Origin: Sphingomonadales bacterium
Lineage (GTDB): Bacteria > Pseudomonadota > Alphaproteobacteria > Sphingomonadales > Sphingomonadaceae
DNA length: 64,000 nucleotides
Direction of reading: 5' to 3'
Assembly (NCBI GenBank): GCA_027486415.1
Contig: JAIXPC010000002.1
Span: forward strand, 496,001-560,000
Below the pieces are notes generated by a model. That model saw only the letters and a list, made by a program, of their open reading frames with translations. It did no database searches and had not been told where the DNA came from. Shown here in pieces: positions 26,019 to 35,721 of this stretch (within the stretch, counting starts at the first letter, position 1; each line of letters starts with the position of its first letter). The translations under genes were made by a program, and so were the position numbers.

Positions 26019-27154
26019 CCGTCCCGCCCGCCCTTCTCTCCACCATTGCCGCGCGGGCTGCGGATACGGAGGCGCAGCGCCGGCTGCCGGCCGATCTCGC
26101 CGCGGAACTGGCCAAGGCCGGACTGTTCCGGCTGCTCGTGCCGAAATCGCTGGGCGGGGCGGAGGTGGATGTCGCGACGTTGTTCACCACGCTGGAACAG
26201 CTGGGCCGCGCCGATGCCGCCACCGGCTGGTGCGTGATGATCGGCGGCACCACGGCACTGATTTCGGCCTGGCTGCCCGAATACCATGCCCGCGAGATCT
26301 GGAGCGATCCCGAGGTCATCACTGGCGGCGTGTTCGCGCCGATGGGCAAGGCGGCGGTGGACGGCGATGATTATGTCGTCTCCGGCCGCTGGGCGTGGGG
26401 ATCGGGCAGTGCCAATTGCGCCTGGCTGCTCGGCGGCGCTGTGATCATCGACAATGGCGAGATGCGGCGGTTGGCGAATGGTGCGCCAGACCACCGCATG
26501 ATGGTGATGCGCCGTGACGAAGTGGAGCTGATCGACACCTGGGATGCGCTGGGCATGCGCGGTACCGGTTCGGGCGATCTCGCCGCCCACAATGTGCGCG
26601 TGCCGCAATCGCGCAGCGTGTCGTTCATCACCGATACCCCGCGTGAAACCGGGCCGCTCTATCGGTTTGCGCCGTTCGGCCTGCTGGCGCTGGGCATCGC
26701 GGCCGTGGCCAGCGGCAATGCGCTCGGCGCGCTGGATGACCTGAAGGCGCTCAGCCTCGCCAAGAAGGGGCAGGGCAGCAGCCGCAGCCTTGCCGAACGC
26801 GGCGTCGTGCAGGCCGATTATGCCGCCGCCCATGCCGAACTGGCGGCAGCCCGGGCGCTGGTGAAGGCCGAAATTGCGGATGCCTGGGAGCGCGTGGAGG
26901 CCGGAGATACACTCGATCTCGCCATGCGCGCCCGGCTGCGACTGGCGGCAACGCGGCTGACGCAGGTTTCGGCCAAGGTTGCCGCCAAGATGCACGAGCT
27001 TGCCGGCGGCACCTCGGTCTATGCCAGCCATCCGCTCAACCGCCGCTTCCGCGATGCCCATGTGGCGACCCAGCACGTGATGGTTGCGCCGCCAACACTG
27101 GAACTTGCGGGCCGTGTGCTGCTCGGCCTGCCCGCCGACGCGTCGATGCTCTAG
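26015..27154 (+). CDS. Acyl-CoA dehydrogenase/flavin-monooxygenase family protein
   Basis: 379 residues; the GTG at 26015 overlaps the upstream TGA. The N-terminal domain (PADLAAELAKAGLFRLLVPKSLGG) and middle domain (YVVSGRWAWGSGSANCAWL, WDALGMRGTGSGDL) match the acyl-CoA dehydrogenase superfamily, and the C-terminal part (about 215-370, Acyl-CoA_dh_2 type, ending HPLNRRFRDAHVATQHVMV) is that of the group which includes flavin-dependent hydroxylases such as HsaA and DszC. It could therefore be a monooxygenase needing a separate flavin reductase rather than a dehydrogenase; none is encoded nearby. Its stop overlaps the convergent priA gene. Confidence 0.83.
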   Translation: MTVPPALLSTIAARAADTEAQRRLPADLAAELAKAGLFRLLVPKSLGGAEVDVATLFTTLEQLGRADAATGWCVMIGGTTALISAWLPEYHAREIWSDPEVITGGVFAPMGKAAVDGDDYVVSGRWAWGSGSANCAWLLGGAVIIDNGEMRRLANGAPDHRMMVMRRDEVELIDTWDALGMRGTGSGDLAAHNVRVPQSRSVSFITDTPRETGPLYRFAPFGLLALGIAAVASGNALGALDDLKALSLAKKGQGSSRSLAERGVVQADYAAAHAELAAARALVKAEIADAWERVEAGDTLDLAMRARLRLAATRLTQVSAKVAAKMHELAGGTSVYASHPLNRRFRDAHVATQHVMVAPPTLELAGRVLLGLPADASML

Positions 27155-29328
27155 ACAAAGCTGTAGGGATCGACGTCGATCACCACGCGCACCGACGATG
27201 GCAGCGCGGCTCCGCCCACCCAGTCGCGCAGGATGCGCGGCAGCGGCAATTCCCGCCGGGCCTGCACCAGCAGGCGGTGGCGGTGCCGCCCGCGCAGCAT
27301 GGCCAGCGGCGCGGGGGCGGGGCCGAGGACCAGCAGCCCGTCACGATGCGGCGCCAGCGTGCCCAGCGTGTCGGCAGCGGCCTTGGCGGCGCCGGCATCT
27401 TCGGAACTGACGATCAGCGCCGCCAGGCGCCCGAACGGCGGCAGCCCCAGATCGCGCCGCGCGGCGATTTCGGCGGCAAAGAAGGCCGATGCATCACCTT
27501 GGCCCAAGGCCTGCATGATCGGCGCTTTCGGCTGGTGCGTCTGGATCAGCACGCGGCCCGGCTTCACCCCGCGTCCGGCGCGCCCGGCGGCCTGCACGAT
27601 CTGTTGCCACGTCCGCTCTCCGGCACGCAGATCGCCGCCAGCCAGGCCCAGATCGGCGTCCACCACGCCCACAATCGTCAGATCGGGGAAATGATAGCCC
27701 TTGGTGACCATCTGGGTGCCGATGATCACGTCGATCTCGCGCGCTTCCACGGCGGCGACCAGCGCGGCGGCGCGGGCCGGCGAGGTGATGGTGTCGCTGG
27801 TGACGACGGCCGTGCGCGCTTCCGGCCAGGTGCGGCGCACCTCCTCGGCAATGCGCTCCACGCCCGGCCCGCAGGCGACAAGGTGATCGGCCTCGCCGCA
27901 CTCCGGGCATTGATCGGGCACCGGCAACTGGTGGCCGCAATGGTGGCAGGCCAGCCGGCGCGACAGGCGGTGTTCCACCATCCAGGCCGTGCAGTTGGGG
28001 CACTGGATTCGGTGCCCGCAGGCCCGGCACAGGGTGAGCGGGGCATAGCCGCGCCGGTTGAGGAACAAGAGGCTCTGTTCGCCCTTGGCCAGCGCATCGG
28101 TGATGGCGGCGACCAGCACGGGTGACAGCCACGCGCCGCGGGTTGGCGGATGGCGCGTCATGTCGACCAGTTTCACATCTGGCAGCTCCGCCCCGCCATA
28201 ACGGCTCGGCAGGGCGAGGTGGCGATAGGTGCCGCGCTGGCTGAGCACCTGCGTTTCGATCGCCGGTGTGGCCGTGGCCAGCACCACCGGCAGCCCCTCC
28301 ATCTGGCCGCGCATCACCGCCACGTCCCGGGCGTGGTAGTGCACGCCTTCTTCCTGCTTGAAACTCGCCTCGTGCGCTTCATCGACGATGATGGTTTTCA
28401 GGTTTGCATAGGGCAGAAACAGCGCCGATCGCGCGCCCACCACCACCTTGGCCCGGCCATCGGCGATCGCGGCCCAGGCCGCCCGGCGCTCGCTGGTTTT
28501 CAGATCGCTGTGCCACGCCAGCGGCTGGCAGCCGAAGCGCGCCGCAAAGCGCGCAAGCCACGGCGCGGTCAGCGCGATTTCCGGCACCATCACCAGCGCC
28601 TGCCCGCCAATGCGGATCGCCTGCGCGATCGCTTCGAAATAGACCTCGGTCTTGCCCGAACCGGTCACCCCTTCCAGCAGCATCGGCGCGAACTGGCCGG
28701 CATCGACGGCCGCCACCAGTTCGTCTGCGACCGCCTGCTGATCGGCAGAAAGCTGCGGCGGCGCGAAATCCGGGTCTGGTTCCGGCGGGCTGGCATCGCC
28801 GGCCACGCGCTCGGCAATCAGCGTGCCGGATGTGACCAGCCCGCGAATGACCGCTTCCGAAACACCGGCCATCCGCGCCAGGTCGCGCGCCGTGCCCTGC
28901 CGTCCCTCCAGCCGCTCCAGCGCCTGCGTCCGTTCCGGCGTCAGCCGCCCCGGCGGCGGGCCGCCCAGCCGATATTCGGTGAATTCGCGTGGATTGAGGA
29001 AGGCGACCGACGGCCACGCCATCCGCACCACCGATTGCAGCGAGGCGACATAATAATCCGCCGTCCACTCGATCAGCCGCCTCAGCGGTTCGGCCAGCGG
29101 CGGGATGTCCAGCTTTGCCGCGACCGGGCGCAATTTCGCCGCCGGCACATCGGGTGCGAACAGCCGCTCCGCATCCCACACCACGCCGATGATGCGGCGC
29201 GGGCCCAGCGGCACTTCCACCGCGTCGCCCGGCGCCAGCGTCATTCCCGCCGGCACGGCATAATCCAGCGGCCCCAGCCCGTGCTGGAACGGAATCACGC
29301 GAACACGGGATAGCGGCGACGTCACCAT
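27151..29328 (-). CDS. priA: Primosomal replication restart helicase PriA
   Basis: 725 residues. The N-terminal DNA-binding part (about 1-170) precedes a DEAH helicase core: Walker A LLEGVTGSGKTEVYFE (about 213-228), IIVDEAHEASFKQEEG, and the C-terminal helicase motifs (QMVTKGYHFPDLTIVGVVDADLG, QAAGRAGRG). The zinc module has eight cysteines in CRACGHRIQCPNC and CHHCG...CPEC pattern (about 430-470). It restarts collapsed replication forks. ATG at 29328 preferred over a TTG 15 bases upstream. Divergent from purB with 60 bases between. Confidence 0.96.
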   Translation of the reverse strand: MVTSPLSRVRVIPFQHGLGPLDYAVPAGMTLAPGDAVEVPLGPRRIIGVVWDAERLFAPDVPAAKLRPVAAKLDIPPLAEPLRRLIEWTADYYVASLQSVVRMAWPSVAFLNPREFTEYRLGGPPPGRLTPERTQALERLEGRQGTARDLARMAGVSEAVIRGLVTSGTLIAERVAGDASPPEPDPDFAPPQLSADQQAVADELVAAVDAGQFAPMLLEGVTGSGKTEVYFEAIAQAIRIGGQALVMVPEIALTAPWLARFAARFGCQPLAWHSDLKTSERRAAWAAIADGRAKVVVGARSALFLPYANLKTIIVDEAHEASFKQEEGVHYHARDVAVMRGQMEGLPVVLATATPAIETQVLSQRGTYRHLALPSRYGGAELPDVKLVDMTRHPPTRGAWLSPVLVAAITDALAKGEQSLLFLNRRGYAPLTLCRACGHRIQCPNCTAWMVEHRLSRRLACHHCGHQLPVPDQCPECGEADHLVACGPGVERIAEEVRRTWPEARTAVVTSDTITSPARAAALVAAVEAREIDVIIGTQMVTKGYHFPDLTIVGVVDADLGLAGGDLRAGERTWQQIVQAAGRAGRGVKPGRVLIQTHQPKAPIMQALGQGDASAFFAAEIAARRDLGLPPFGRLAALIVSSEDAGAAKAAADTLGTLAPHRDGLLVLGPAPAPLAMLRGRHRHRLLVQARRELPLPRILRDWVGGAALPSSVRVVIDVDPYSFV

Positions 29329-29388
29329 CCGACAGATAGGCAAGTCCGCCGCCTCGTGCTAGGCGCGCCGCACATCAAAGAGGTGCCG

Positions 29389-30699
29389 ATGATCCCCCGT
29401 TATGCCCGCCCCGACATGGTTGCCATCTGGGAGCCGGAAGCGCGTTACCGCATCTGGTTCGAGATCGAGGCGCACGCGACGCAGAAACTCGCCGATCTCG
29501 GCGTGGTGCCGCAAAGCGCCGCCAAGGCGCTGTGGGACTGGTGGGCGACGAAGCCCGCCATCGATGTCGCCGCCATCGACGCCATCGAGGCGGTGACCAA
29601 GCATGACGTGATCGCCTTTCTGGACTGGGTGGCGAGCCAAGTTGGCCCCGAGGCCCGCTTCATGCACCAGGGCATGACGTCGAGCGATGTGCTCGATACC
29701 TGCCTTGCTGTGCAACTGGCCCGCGCGTCTGATATCCTGCTTGCCGATCTGGATGCCCTGCTCGCCGCCATCAAGCGCCGCGCGCTGGAGCACAAGTTCA
29801 CCCCCACCATGGGTCGCAGCCACGGCATCCATGCCGAACCGACGACCTTTGGCCTGAAGCTGGCGCAGGCCTATGCCGAGTTCGACCGCTGCCGCGCCCG
29901 CCTCGTCGCCGCGCGCGCCGATGTCGCCACCTGCGCGATTTCCGGCGCGGTCGGCACCTTCGCCAACGTCGATCCGCGCGTTGAGGAGCATGTGGCGCAG
30001 CAGCTGGGCCTTTCGGTCGAGCCGGTCTCCACCCAGGTCATCCCCCGTGATCGCCACGCCATGTTCTTTGCCACGCTGGGCGTCATCGCTTCGAGCATCG
30101 AGCGGCTGGCCATCGAAGTGCGCCACCTGCAGCGCACCGAGGTGCTGGAGGCCGAGGAATATTTCTCGCCCGGCCAGAAGGGCTCGAGCGCCATGCCGCA
30201 CAAGCGCAACCCGGTGTTGACCGAAAATCTCACCGGCCTGGCCCGCATGGTGCGCTCCGCCGTCACCCCGGCGCTGGAGAATGTCGCGCTCTGGCATGAA
30301 CGCGACATCAGCCATTCGTCGGTGGAGCGTTATATCGGCCCCGATGCCACCATCACGCTGGATTTCGCCCTGGCCCGGCTGACCGGCGTGGTCGACAAGC
30401 TGGTCGTCTATCCGGAGCGGATGGAAAAGAACCTGAACCGCATGGGCGGCCTGATACATTCGCAGCGCGTGCTGCTGGCGTTGACCCAGGCCGGCCGCAC
30501 CCGCGACGAGGCCTATCGGCTGGTGCAGCGCAACGCCATGAAGGTGTGGGAATCGGATGGCGCGCTGCAGCTGCTCGATCTGCTCAAGGCCGATGACGAG
30601 GTGACGGCCAGCCTGCCGCCGGCGGCGCTGGAAAGCCTGTTCGACCTCGGATACCACTTCAAGCAGGTCGACACGATTTTCACCCGCGTCTTTGGTTGA
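29389..30699 (+). CDS. purB: Adenylosuccinate lyase
   Basis: 436 residues, aspartase/fumarase superfamily. The signature loop [10 protein letters not shown] lies at about 266-275 and carries the catalytic serine; MTSSDVLDT (about 102-110) and [15 protein letters not shown] (about 148-162) are further active-site segments. It acts twice in purine synthesis, making AICAR from SAICAR and AMP from adenylosuccinate. ATG at 29389 is preferred to a GTG at 29356 because the family begins MIPRY and AGAGG precedes it. Purine salvage genes follow downstream. Confidence 0.96.
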   Translation: MIPRYARPDMVAIWEPEARYRIWFEIEAHATQKLADLGVVPQSAAKALWDWWATKPAIDVAAIDAIEAVTKHDVIAFLDWVASQVGPEARFMHQGMTSSDVLDTCLAVQLARASDILLADLDALLAAIKRRALEHKFTPTMGRSHGIHAEPTTFGLKLAQAYAEFDRCRARLVAARADVATCAISGAVGTFANVDPRVEEHVAQQLGLSVEPVSTQVIPRDRHAMFFATLGVIASSIERLAIEVRHLQRTEVLEAEEYFSPGQKGSSAMPHKRNPVLTENLTGLARMVRSAVTPALENVALWHERDISHSSVERYIGPDATITLDFALARLTGVVDKLVVYPERMEKNLNRMGGLIHSQRVLLALTQAGRTRDEAYRLVQRNAMKVWESDGALQLLDLLKADDEVTASLPPAALESLFDLGYHFKQVDTIFTRVFG

Positions 30700-30723
30700 A
30701 CCAAGTTTTTCAGGAGCCATGAC

Positions 30724-31020
30724 ATGAAGCTGATTGCCGCCCTTGTTCTCGCCGCGCTGCCGGCTGCTGCCCTTGCCCAGAACGCCGCGCCCGCCGCCCC
30801 GGCGCAAGCCGCCGCCAAGGTGAGCATCGACACGCCGATCGAACAGCTGATCGCCAACGAAAAGGCCAAGGCCGTTCTGGACGCGCGCATTCCCGGCCTC
30901 AGCAGCCACCCGATGCTCGACCAGTTCAAGGCGATGACCCTGAAGCAGTTGCAGCCGATGTCGGGTGGCCAGCTCACTGATGCCATGGTGGACGCGGTCG
31001 CCGCCGATCTCGGCAAGTAA
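30724..31020 (+). CDS. Small exported protein downstream of purB
   Basis: 98 residues: signal peptide 1-19 (AALPAAALA|Q), Ala-rich linker to about 35, then a compact helical segment of about 60 residues (IDTPIEQLIANEKAKAVLDARIPGL, LKQLQPMSGGQLTDAMVDAV). No known catalytic motif. It sits between purB and the phosphoribosyltransferase gene with an AGGAG ribosome-binding site. Similar small proteins are common in sphingomonads but without assigned function; I cannot name a role. Confidence 0.75.
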   Translation: MKLIAALVLAALPAAALAQNAAPAAPAQAAAKVSIDTPIEQLIANEKAKAVLDARIPGLSSHPMLDQFKAMTLKQLQPMSGGQLTDAMVDAVAADLGK

Positions 31021-31035
31021 GCGCCAGTCCCGGCG

Positions 31036-31614
31036 ATGAGCGAAATCCCCAAGATCTGGCTCACCGCCGACGGGCTGCTTGGCGACAGTTTCCGGTTGGC
31101 CCGGGCTGTGCTGGAAAGCGGCTTCCGCCCCACGCACCTCGTTGGCATCTGGCGCGGCGGTGCCCCGATCGGCATCGCCGTGCAGGAATTTTTCGATGTG
31201 CACGGCGTGGCCTGCGATCACATCGCCATCCGCACGGCCAGCTATACCGGCATCGACAAGCAGTCGAAGACGGTGAAGGTCTATGCACTGGGCTATCTGA
31301 TCGACACGCTGAACGCCGATGACCGGCTGTTGATCATCGATGACGTGTTCGACAGTGGCCGCAGCGTGGCGGCGGTGCTGGCCGAACTGAAGGCGCGTTG
31401 CCGCGCCAACATGCCGGCAGAGGTGCGGATCGCCACCGTGTGGTACAAGCCCAAACGCAACCAGACGGACTTGGCGCCGGATTACTTCGTCCACGAAAGC
31501 GATGAGTGGCTGGTGTTCCCGCACGAGATCGACGGGCTGAGCGAGGCCGAGATCCGCGCCCACAAACCCGCCGCGGACGTGATCCTGGCGCCGATCAAGG
31601 GACTGGAACGATGA
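31036..31614 (+). CDS. Purine phosphoribosyltransferase
   Basis: 192 residues, type I PRTase fold. The PRPP-binding loop [13 protein letters not shown] is at 98-110, the substrate-side IWRGGAPIG at 38-46 and the C-terminal hood segment [15 protein letters not shown] near 155-169, which resembles hypoxanthine/xanthine-guanine PRTases. It would convert hypoxanthine, guanine or xanthine with PRPP to the nucleotide. The ATG of the next gene overlaps its stop, and the next gene makes hypoxanthine from adenine, which fits a hypoxanthine PRTase. Confidence 0.87.
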   Translation: MSEIPKIWLTADGLLGDSFRLARAVLESGFRPTHLVGIWRGGAPIGIAVQEFFDVHGVACDHIAIRTASYTGIDKQSKTVKVYALGYLIDTLNADDRLLIIDDVFDSGRSVAAVLAELKARCRANMPAEVRIATVWYKPKRNQTDLAPDYFVHESDEWLVFPHEIDGLSEAEIRAHKPAADVILAPIKGLER

Positions 31615-32636
31615 CCGGCTTTGCCAGCGCCGCCGACCGCGCCGCCTTCATCGCCAGCCTGCCCAAGGCGGAACTGCACCTGCACATCGAAGGCAGCCTG
31701 GAGCCGGAGATGATGTTTGCGTTGGCAAAGCGCAATGGCGTGACGCTGGCGTTCGACAGTGTGGAGGCGATCCGCGCAGCCTATGAATTTTCCAACCTGC
31801 AGGATTTTCTCGACATCTATTACCAGGGCATGGCCGTCCTGCTGAAGGAGCAGGATTTTTACGACCTGACCGCGGCCTATCTGGCCCGGGCCGCGGCTGA
31901 CAGCGTGCGCCATGTCGAGATTTTCTTTGATCCGCAAGGTCATACCGAACGTGGCGTGGCCTTTGCCGATGTGGTGGGCGGGATCTCACGGGCGCTGGCC
32001 GACGCTGAAAAGCGCGGGATCACGTCGCGGCTGATCATGTGCTTCCTGCGCCACCTGCCGGAAGCGGACGCGGAGGCGACGCTTACCCAGGCACTGCCTC
32101 ACCTGCACTTGATTGACGGCGTCGGGCTTGATTCCAGTGAGGTCGGCCACCCGCCGGAGAAATTCGCGCGCGTCTTTGCGCGGGCGAGAGGTCTTGGCCT
32201 GAAGATCGTGGCCCATGCCGGCGAGGAAGGCCCGCCCGATTATGTCTGGCAGGCGCTGGACGTGCTGAAGGTCGACCGCATCGACCACGGCAACCGCGCG
32301 CTGGAGGATGCCGCGCTGGTGCAGCGCATCGTCACCGATGGGCTGACGCTCACGGTCTGCCCGCTGTCCAACCTGAAATTGTGCGTAGTGAAGGATCTTG
32401 CCGGTCACCCGCTGCGGCGGATGCTGGCCGCTGGCCTGAAGGCGACGGTGAACAGTGATGATCCGGCCTATTTTGGCGGCTATGTGAACGCCAACTTCAT
32501 CGCGGTCGCCAATGCGCTCGATCTGACGCGCGAGGAGATCATCACGCTCGCCCGCAACAGCTTTGCCGGCAGTTTCCTGGACGCGGACGCGCAGGCGCGC
32601 CATCTGGCGGCCATCGACGCCTGCATCGCAAACTGA
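31611..32636 (+). CDS. Adenine deaminase (adenosine deaminase superfamily)
   Basis: 341 residues, zinc amidohydrolase. Metal ligands: His23 and His25 in [13 protein letters not shown], a His in [10 protein letters not shown] (about 200-209) and Asp in [11 protein letters not shown] (about 280-290). The SDDPxYFGGY variant is the hallmark of the adenine-specific branch (Aah1/Ade type) rather than adenosine deaminase proper. It would turn adenine into hypoxanthine, the substrate of the coupled phosphoribosyltransferase upstream (ATGA overlap). Residual uncertainty is adenine versus adenosine specificity. Confidence 0.87.
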   Translation: MTGFASAADRAAFIASLPKAELHLHIEGSLEPEMMFALAKRNGVTLAFDSVEAIRAAYEFSNLQDFLDIYYQGMAVLLKEQDFYDLTAAYLARAAADSVRHVEIFFDPQGHTERGVAFADVVGGISRALADAEKRGITSRLIMCFLRHLPEADAEATLTQALPHLHLIDGVGLDSSEVGHPPEKFARVFARARGLGLKIVAHAGEEGPPDYVWQALDVLKVDRIDHGNRALEDAALVQRIVTDGLTLTVCPLSNLKLCVVKDLAGHPLRRMLAAGLKATVNSDDPAYFGGYVNANFIAVANALDLTREEIITLARNSFAGSFLDADAQARHLAAIDACIAN

Positions 32637-32680
32637 CGATCAGCCCCTGCCCCACCGTGCGGCAGGGCAGGGGCCAATGA

Positions 32681-33418
32681 TCAGGCAGCGACGACCGATG
32701 CCTGGCGGCGACGGGCGCGCAGCGCGCCGGCCACGCCGCCAAAGCCGATCAGCATCATCGCCCACGACGCCGGTTCCGGCACGGCGGCAACGCTTCCATT
32801 GATGGTGAACGGCAAGTCGAGCGTCAGGCCGGATCCCGCATCCGTCAAACCCGTGAACGTGCCGGAGGTCGGTCCTTGCAAGGCGTTGCCGCTGCCCAGC
32901 GACCCGATGACCGGTGGCACGAACGGACCAGATGTTGACGTGCCGGCGAGCGCCCAGGTCAGGAAATAATTGCCAGCCGAAAGGCTGAAGTCCGGCATGT
33001 CGGCAGTGATGCGATAGATGGCGCGGGCGGTGTTGGTCAGCGTGGCTGGCGTGACGCGATACCCGACCAGGCCACCGTTGCTGACGGCGGTGGTCCCCGA
33101 TGCAATCACCGTGCCGCTGTTGACGTTCGTCCCGGCGATGATGCTCCAGGTTGCCCCCGTGAAGGTGAAAACGCCGGCATTGGTCTGATAGGCATAGAAG
33201 CTGATGGACTCCACGTTCCAGCTGGGACCGGAAACCGTGAAATTGTCTGCGAGGCGGAAAGCGGCACTGGACGTATAGCCCAGGCCAGTAGATCCGGTCG
33301 GCAGGATCGAAAGATTGGCACTGTCAACAACGGGACCGTTGTCGAAAAGAATGGCTGCCTGGGCCGTTCCGGCCAGCAGTGTGGCGGCCACAGCGATGGC
33401 CGCAAGACGCGTGTTCAT
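32681..33418 (-). CDS. PEPxA-CTERM sorted exported protein
   Basis: 245 residues. Signal peptide 1-21 (AATLLAGTAQA), a central Thr/Ser/Gly-rich beta domain of about 190 residues without known catalytic motif, and a C-terminal sorting tail: VPEPASWAMM, a short hydrophobic helix and the basic end RARRR. This is the PEPxA-CTERM signal recognised by an exosortase, which must be encoded outside the window. Such proteins are exported to the surface or extracellular matrix. ATG at 33418 is chosen because the signal peptide begins there and GGGGGC precedes it. Confidence 0.88.
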   Translation of the reverse strand: MNTRLAAIAVAATLLAGTAQAAILFDNGPVVDSANLSILPTGSTGLGYTSSAAFRLADNFTVSGPSWNVESISFYAYQTNAGVFTFTGATWSIIAGTNVNSGTVIASGTTAVSNGGLVGYRVTPATLTNTARAIYRITADMPDFSLSAGNYFLTWALAGTSTSGPFVPPVIGSLGSGNALQGPTSGTFTGLTDAGSGLTLDLPFTINGSVAAVPEPASWAMMLIGFGGVAGALRARRRQASVVAA

Positions 33419-33468
33419 ATATGCCCCCGATACGATTCGCGAAGTAGCGAACGCCAATTGTGTAAGCA

Positions 33469-33480
33469 GTTAACGTTAAC
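33469..33480. promoter_or_regulatory. Perfect palindrome upstream of the PEPxA-CTERM gene
   Basis: GTTAACGTTAAC is a self-complementary 12-mer in an AT-rich patch of an otherwise GC-rich 80-base space, 51 bases before the start codon. TATAAC on the minus strand (about 33484-33489) lies beside it as a possible -10. TTCGCGAA at 33436-33443 is a second short palindrome. Likely operator, regulator unknown. Confidence 0.4.
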
Positions 33481-33498
33481 ATTACGTTATACTGCAAA

Positions 33499-34992
33499 TC
33501 AGCGCGGCGGGCTGATTGCGGCGGGCAGATCGCGGCCATATTTCAGGAAGGCCTCCTTCACGTCGGGCCGCGCCTTCAGCGTCCTGAGCGCGGCCTTGGT
33601 GGCGCGATCCGGCGCGTTGGGGCGATCATTGATCAGGAAGGGCTGCAGTTCGAACAGCGCGTCGTCGCGGCTCGCCTCGTCGTCCAGCCGCTTGATCAGC
33701 ACGGCGGCGGCGGCATCGAGCCGGCCAAGGCAGGAAAAGGCCGCCTGCACGGCGCGGTTGTTTGCATCCTTCGTCCAGCCTGCGGGCAGGGTGGCGGCAA
33801 TCTTCTGTGCATCAGCCTGTCTTCCCGACCGGGCCAGCGCACACACACGGATGCCCGCCAGCGCCTGCTTGCCGAAATCGTTGAGGTCGGCGCTGTCGGC
33901 AGCCGCCGCGCGGGCCAGCGCATCGTCGTGGCGGCCATGCTCCTCGGCCATGTCGGCCGCGATGATGCGGAAGGCAAGGCCAGTGGGCCGGCCCTCGGCC
34001 GGCAGTGCGGCGACGGCGTCGAGCACGGCCAACGCCTCGTCAACGCGGCCGGCGTCGTTGAGCAGGCCGGCCTTGAGATTGAGCGTCCACAATTCGCGAT
34101 TGCCCAGTTTGGCCAGCGCTTCGGGCGTGGTGCCGATGTCCTTGATCCGCTCCAACGCCTCGGGCTCCTTGCTGGCGATGTTCAGCGCTTCGGCAACACC
34201 GGCACGGGCCACGATCGATTGCGGATTGGCCGCCAGTCGCTTTTCCGCCGCCGCGATGAAGGCAGCGTCGGCGGTATCGGCGCCGGGGCCGAGCCGGGTT
34301 TCCAGCGCCGGCCACAGCGACTGGTAACGCCGATCAATGGCAAGCCGGGCAATGTTGGCAGTGTTGATCAGCGCGTCAATGATCGGCCGGGCGTCATCCA
34401 GCCGGTCGCGGCGCGCCAGCCCGGCGATGACCGAAAGGCGCAGGCCATCGCCATCGCCAACAGTTTCGTCAGGCGGGGCGTGATTGGCGGCCACCAGCGT
34501 GTAGGCGAGGTCGAAACTGCGCTGTTCGTCGCTGGCGGCGGCGCGCTGCACTTCACCGATCAGATCGGACGGCAGCTCCGCCAGCCATTTCGGGTTGGAT
34601 TCAGCCACCAGTTGCAGCGTCTGTGCGGCAGCGGCCATGTCACCCGTCACGGCGCGCAGCACGAACAGCTGGCGCAGCAGCAGCGGGGTGGGGTTGAGGG
34701 TGGAATCCACCGCCAGTTCGATGGCGGCGCGGGCTTCGGCAAACTTGCCCAGCCTGGCAAGCGCGAAGCTCCGCAGGCCTTCCACGCGGCCCTTGTCCGC
34801 CGGCAGATCAGCCTCTGCCAGCAGCGGATCAAGGATGGCGAGTGCATCGACCGGCTTGCCGGCATCGACCAGCGCAGCGGCCTGGGCCAGCCTGTCTTCA
34901 CGCGGCGCGGCAGACGGGTTGGCTGGCGCAGCAGCGATCAGGACGGCAGCCAGCGGTGCCAGCAAAAAGACCGGTTTGAAACGTTGCATCAT
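33499..34992 (-). CDS. Exported tetratricopeptide-like repeat protein
   Basis: 497 residues: signal peptide 1-27 (APLAAVLIAAAPANPSA) and helical repeats throughout, with TPR-like units such as LVDAGKPVDALAILDPLLAEA (40-60), FALARLGKFAEARAAIELAV (75-94) and LLNDAGRVDEALAVLDAVAALP (about 310-331). No catalytic domain. Likely a periplasmic scaffold. Its 3' end is 80 bases from the PEPxA-CTERM gene on the same strand; whether they work together is not shown. Confidence 0.75.
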   Translation of the reverse strand: MMQRFKPVFLLAPLAAVLIAAAPANPSAAPREDRLAQAAALVDAGKPVDALAILDPLLAEADLPADKGRVEGLRSFALARLGKFAEARAAIELAVDSTLNPTPLLLRQLFVLRAVTGDMAAAAQTLQLVAESNPKWLAELPSDLIGEVQRAAASDEQRSFDLAYTLVAANHAPPDETVGDGDGLRLSVIAGLARRDRLDDARPIIDALINTANIARLAIDRRYQSLWPALETRLGPGADTADAAFIAAAEKRLAANPQSIVARAGVAEALNIASKEPEALERIKDIGTTPEALAKLGNRELWTLNLKAGLLNDAGRVDEALAVLDAVAALPAEGRPTGLAFRIIAADMAEEHGRHDDALARAAAADSADLNDFGKQALAGIRVCALARSGRQADAQKIAATLPAGWTKDANNRAVQAAFSCLGRLDAAAAVLIKRLDDEASRDDALFELQPFLINDRPNAPDRATKAALRTLKARPDVKEAFLKYGRDLPAAISPPR

Positions 34993-35033
34993 GGCCGCAC
35001 ACTAACCGCAAAGCGCCATTTGGGGAGAGGGGC

Positions 35034-35648
35034 ATGACGGCACAGGTGGAATTCTTCTTCGATTGTTCGTCGCCATGGACCTATCTGGGGTTCGAAGGCC
35101 TGTGCACGGCAGCGCGCGAAGATGGGTTCGGGGTGTGTTTCCGGCCTTTCCTCGTGGGCGGCGTGTTCAACACCGTGAACCCGTCGGTGTACGAGATGCG
35201 GTCAAAGCCGGTGGTGCCCAAGGCGCGTTACTTCACCAAGGATCTGCACGACTGGATCCGGCGATCGGGGCTGGCGATCAAATGGACGCCCAGCATCTTT
35301 CCGGTGAACAGCGCCAAGACGATGCGGGCCTGCCTGGTGGCGGCCGATGCCGGCGTGTGCGAGGCATTTTCGCGGCGGGTATTCCAGCTTTACTGGAGCG
35401 AGGATCGTGACATCTCGCAGGCCGACGTGCTGGCCGAAGCCTGCATGGCTGCGGGGCTGGATGCGGCGGCGACGCTGGCCGAGGCCGACAGCCCCGAACG
35501 CAAGGCGCAGTTGCGCGCCAACACCGATGAGCTGATCGCGCGCGGCGGTTTCGGCAGCCCGACCTATTATGTCGGAAAGGACGATATGTATTTCGGGCAG
35601 GATCGGCTGGTGCTGGTGCGCGAGGCGGTCGCACGTATCGTGGCTTGA
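35034..35648 (+). CDS. DsbA-fold 2-hydroxychromene-2-carboxylate isomerase-like protein
   Basis: 204 residues of the GST-kappa/HCCA isomerase branch of the thioredoxin fold. VEFFFDCSSPWTYLGFEGL (5-23) has the Ser-Pro in place of a CxxC motif, VNSAKTMRACLVAA (about 88-101) and GGFGSPTYYVGKDDMYFGQDRL (about 170-191) are family features. NahD-type members isomerise naphthalene breakdown products with glutathione; most homologues have unknown substrates. It stands alone with no aromatic-degradation genes beside it, so the general family name is safer. Confidence 0.85.
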   Translation: MTAQVEFFFDCSSPWTYLGFEGLCTAAREDGFGVCFRPFLVGGVFNTVNPSVYEMRSKPVVPKARYFTKDLHDWIRRSGLAIKWTPSIFPVNSAKTMRACLVAADAGVCEAFSRRVFQLYWSEDRDISQADVLAEACMAAGLDAAATLAEADSPERKAQLRANTDELIARGGFGSPTYYVGKDDMYFGQDRLVLVREAVARIVA

Positions 35649-35674
35649 CTCTGTCGCTGGCACGGCGGCAACGT

Positions 35675-35689
35675 GAACAAAAGTGGAAC
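35675..35689 (+). promoter_or_regulatory. LexA (SOS) box before imuA
   Basis: GAAC-AAAAGTG-GAAC is an exact match to the alphaproteobacterial LexA operator GAAC-N7-GAAC, centred 40 bases before the imuA start. Its position in front of the mutasome operon is the expected one. Confidence 0.9.
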
Positions 35690-35721
35690 ATCTATTCTGC
35701 TGAGTCGTTCACGAGGAGCCT

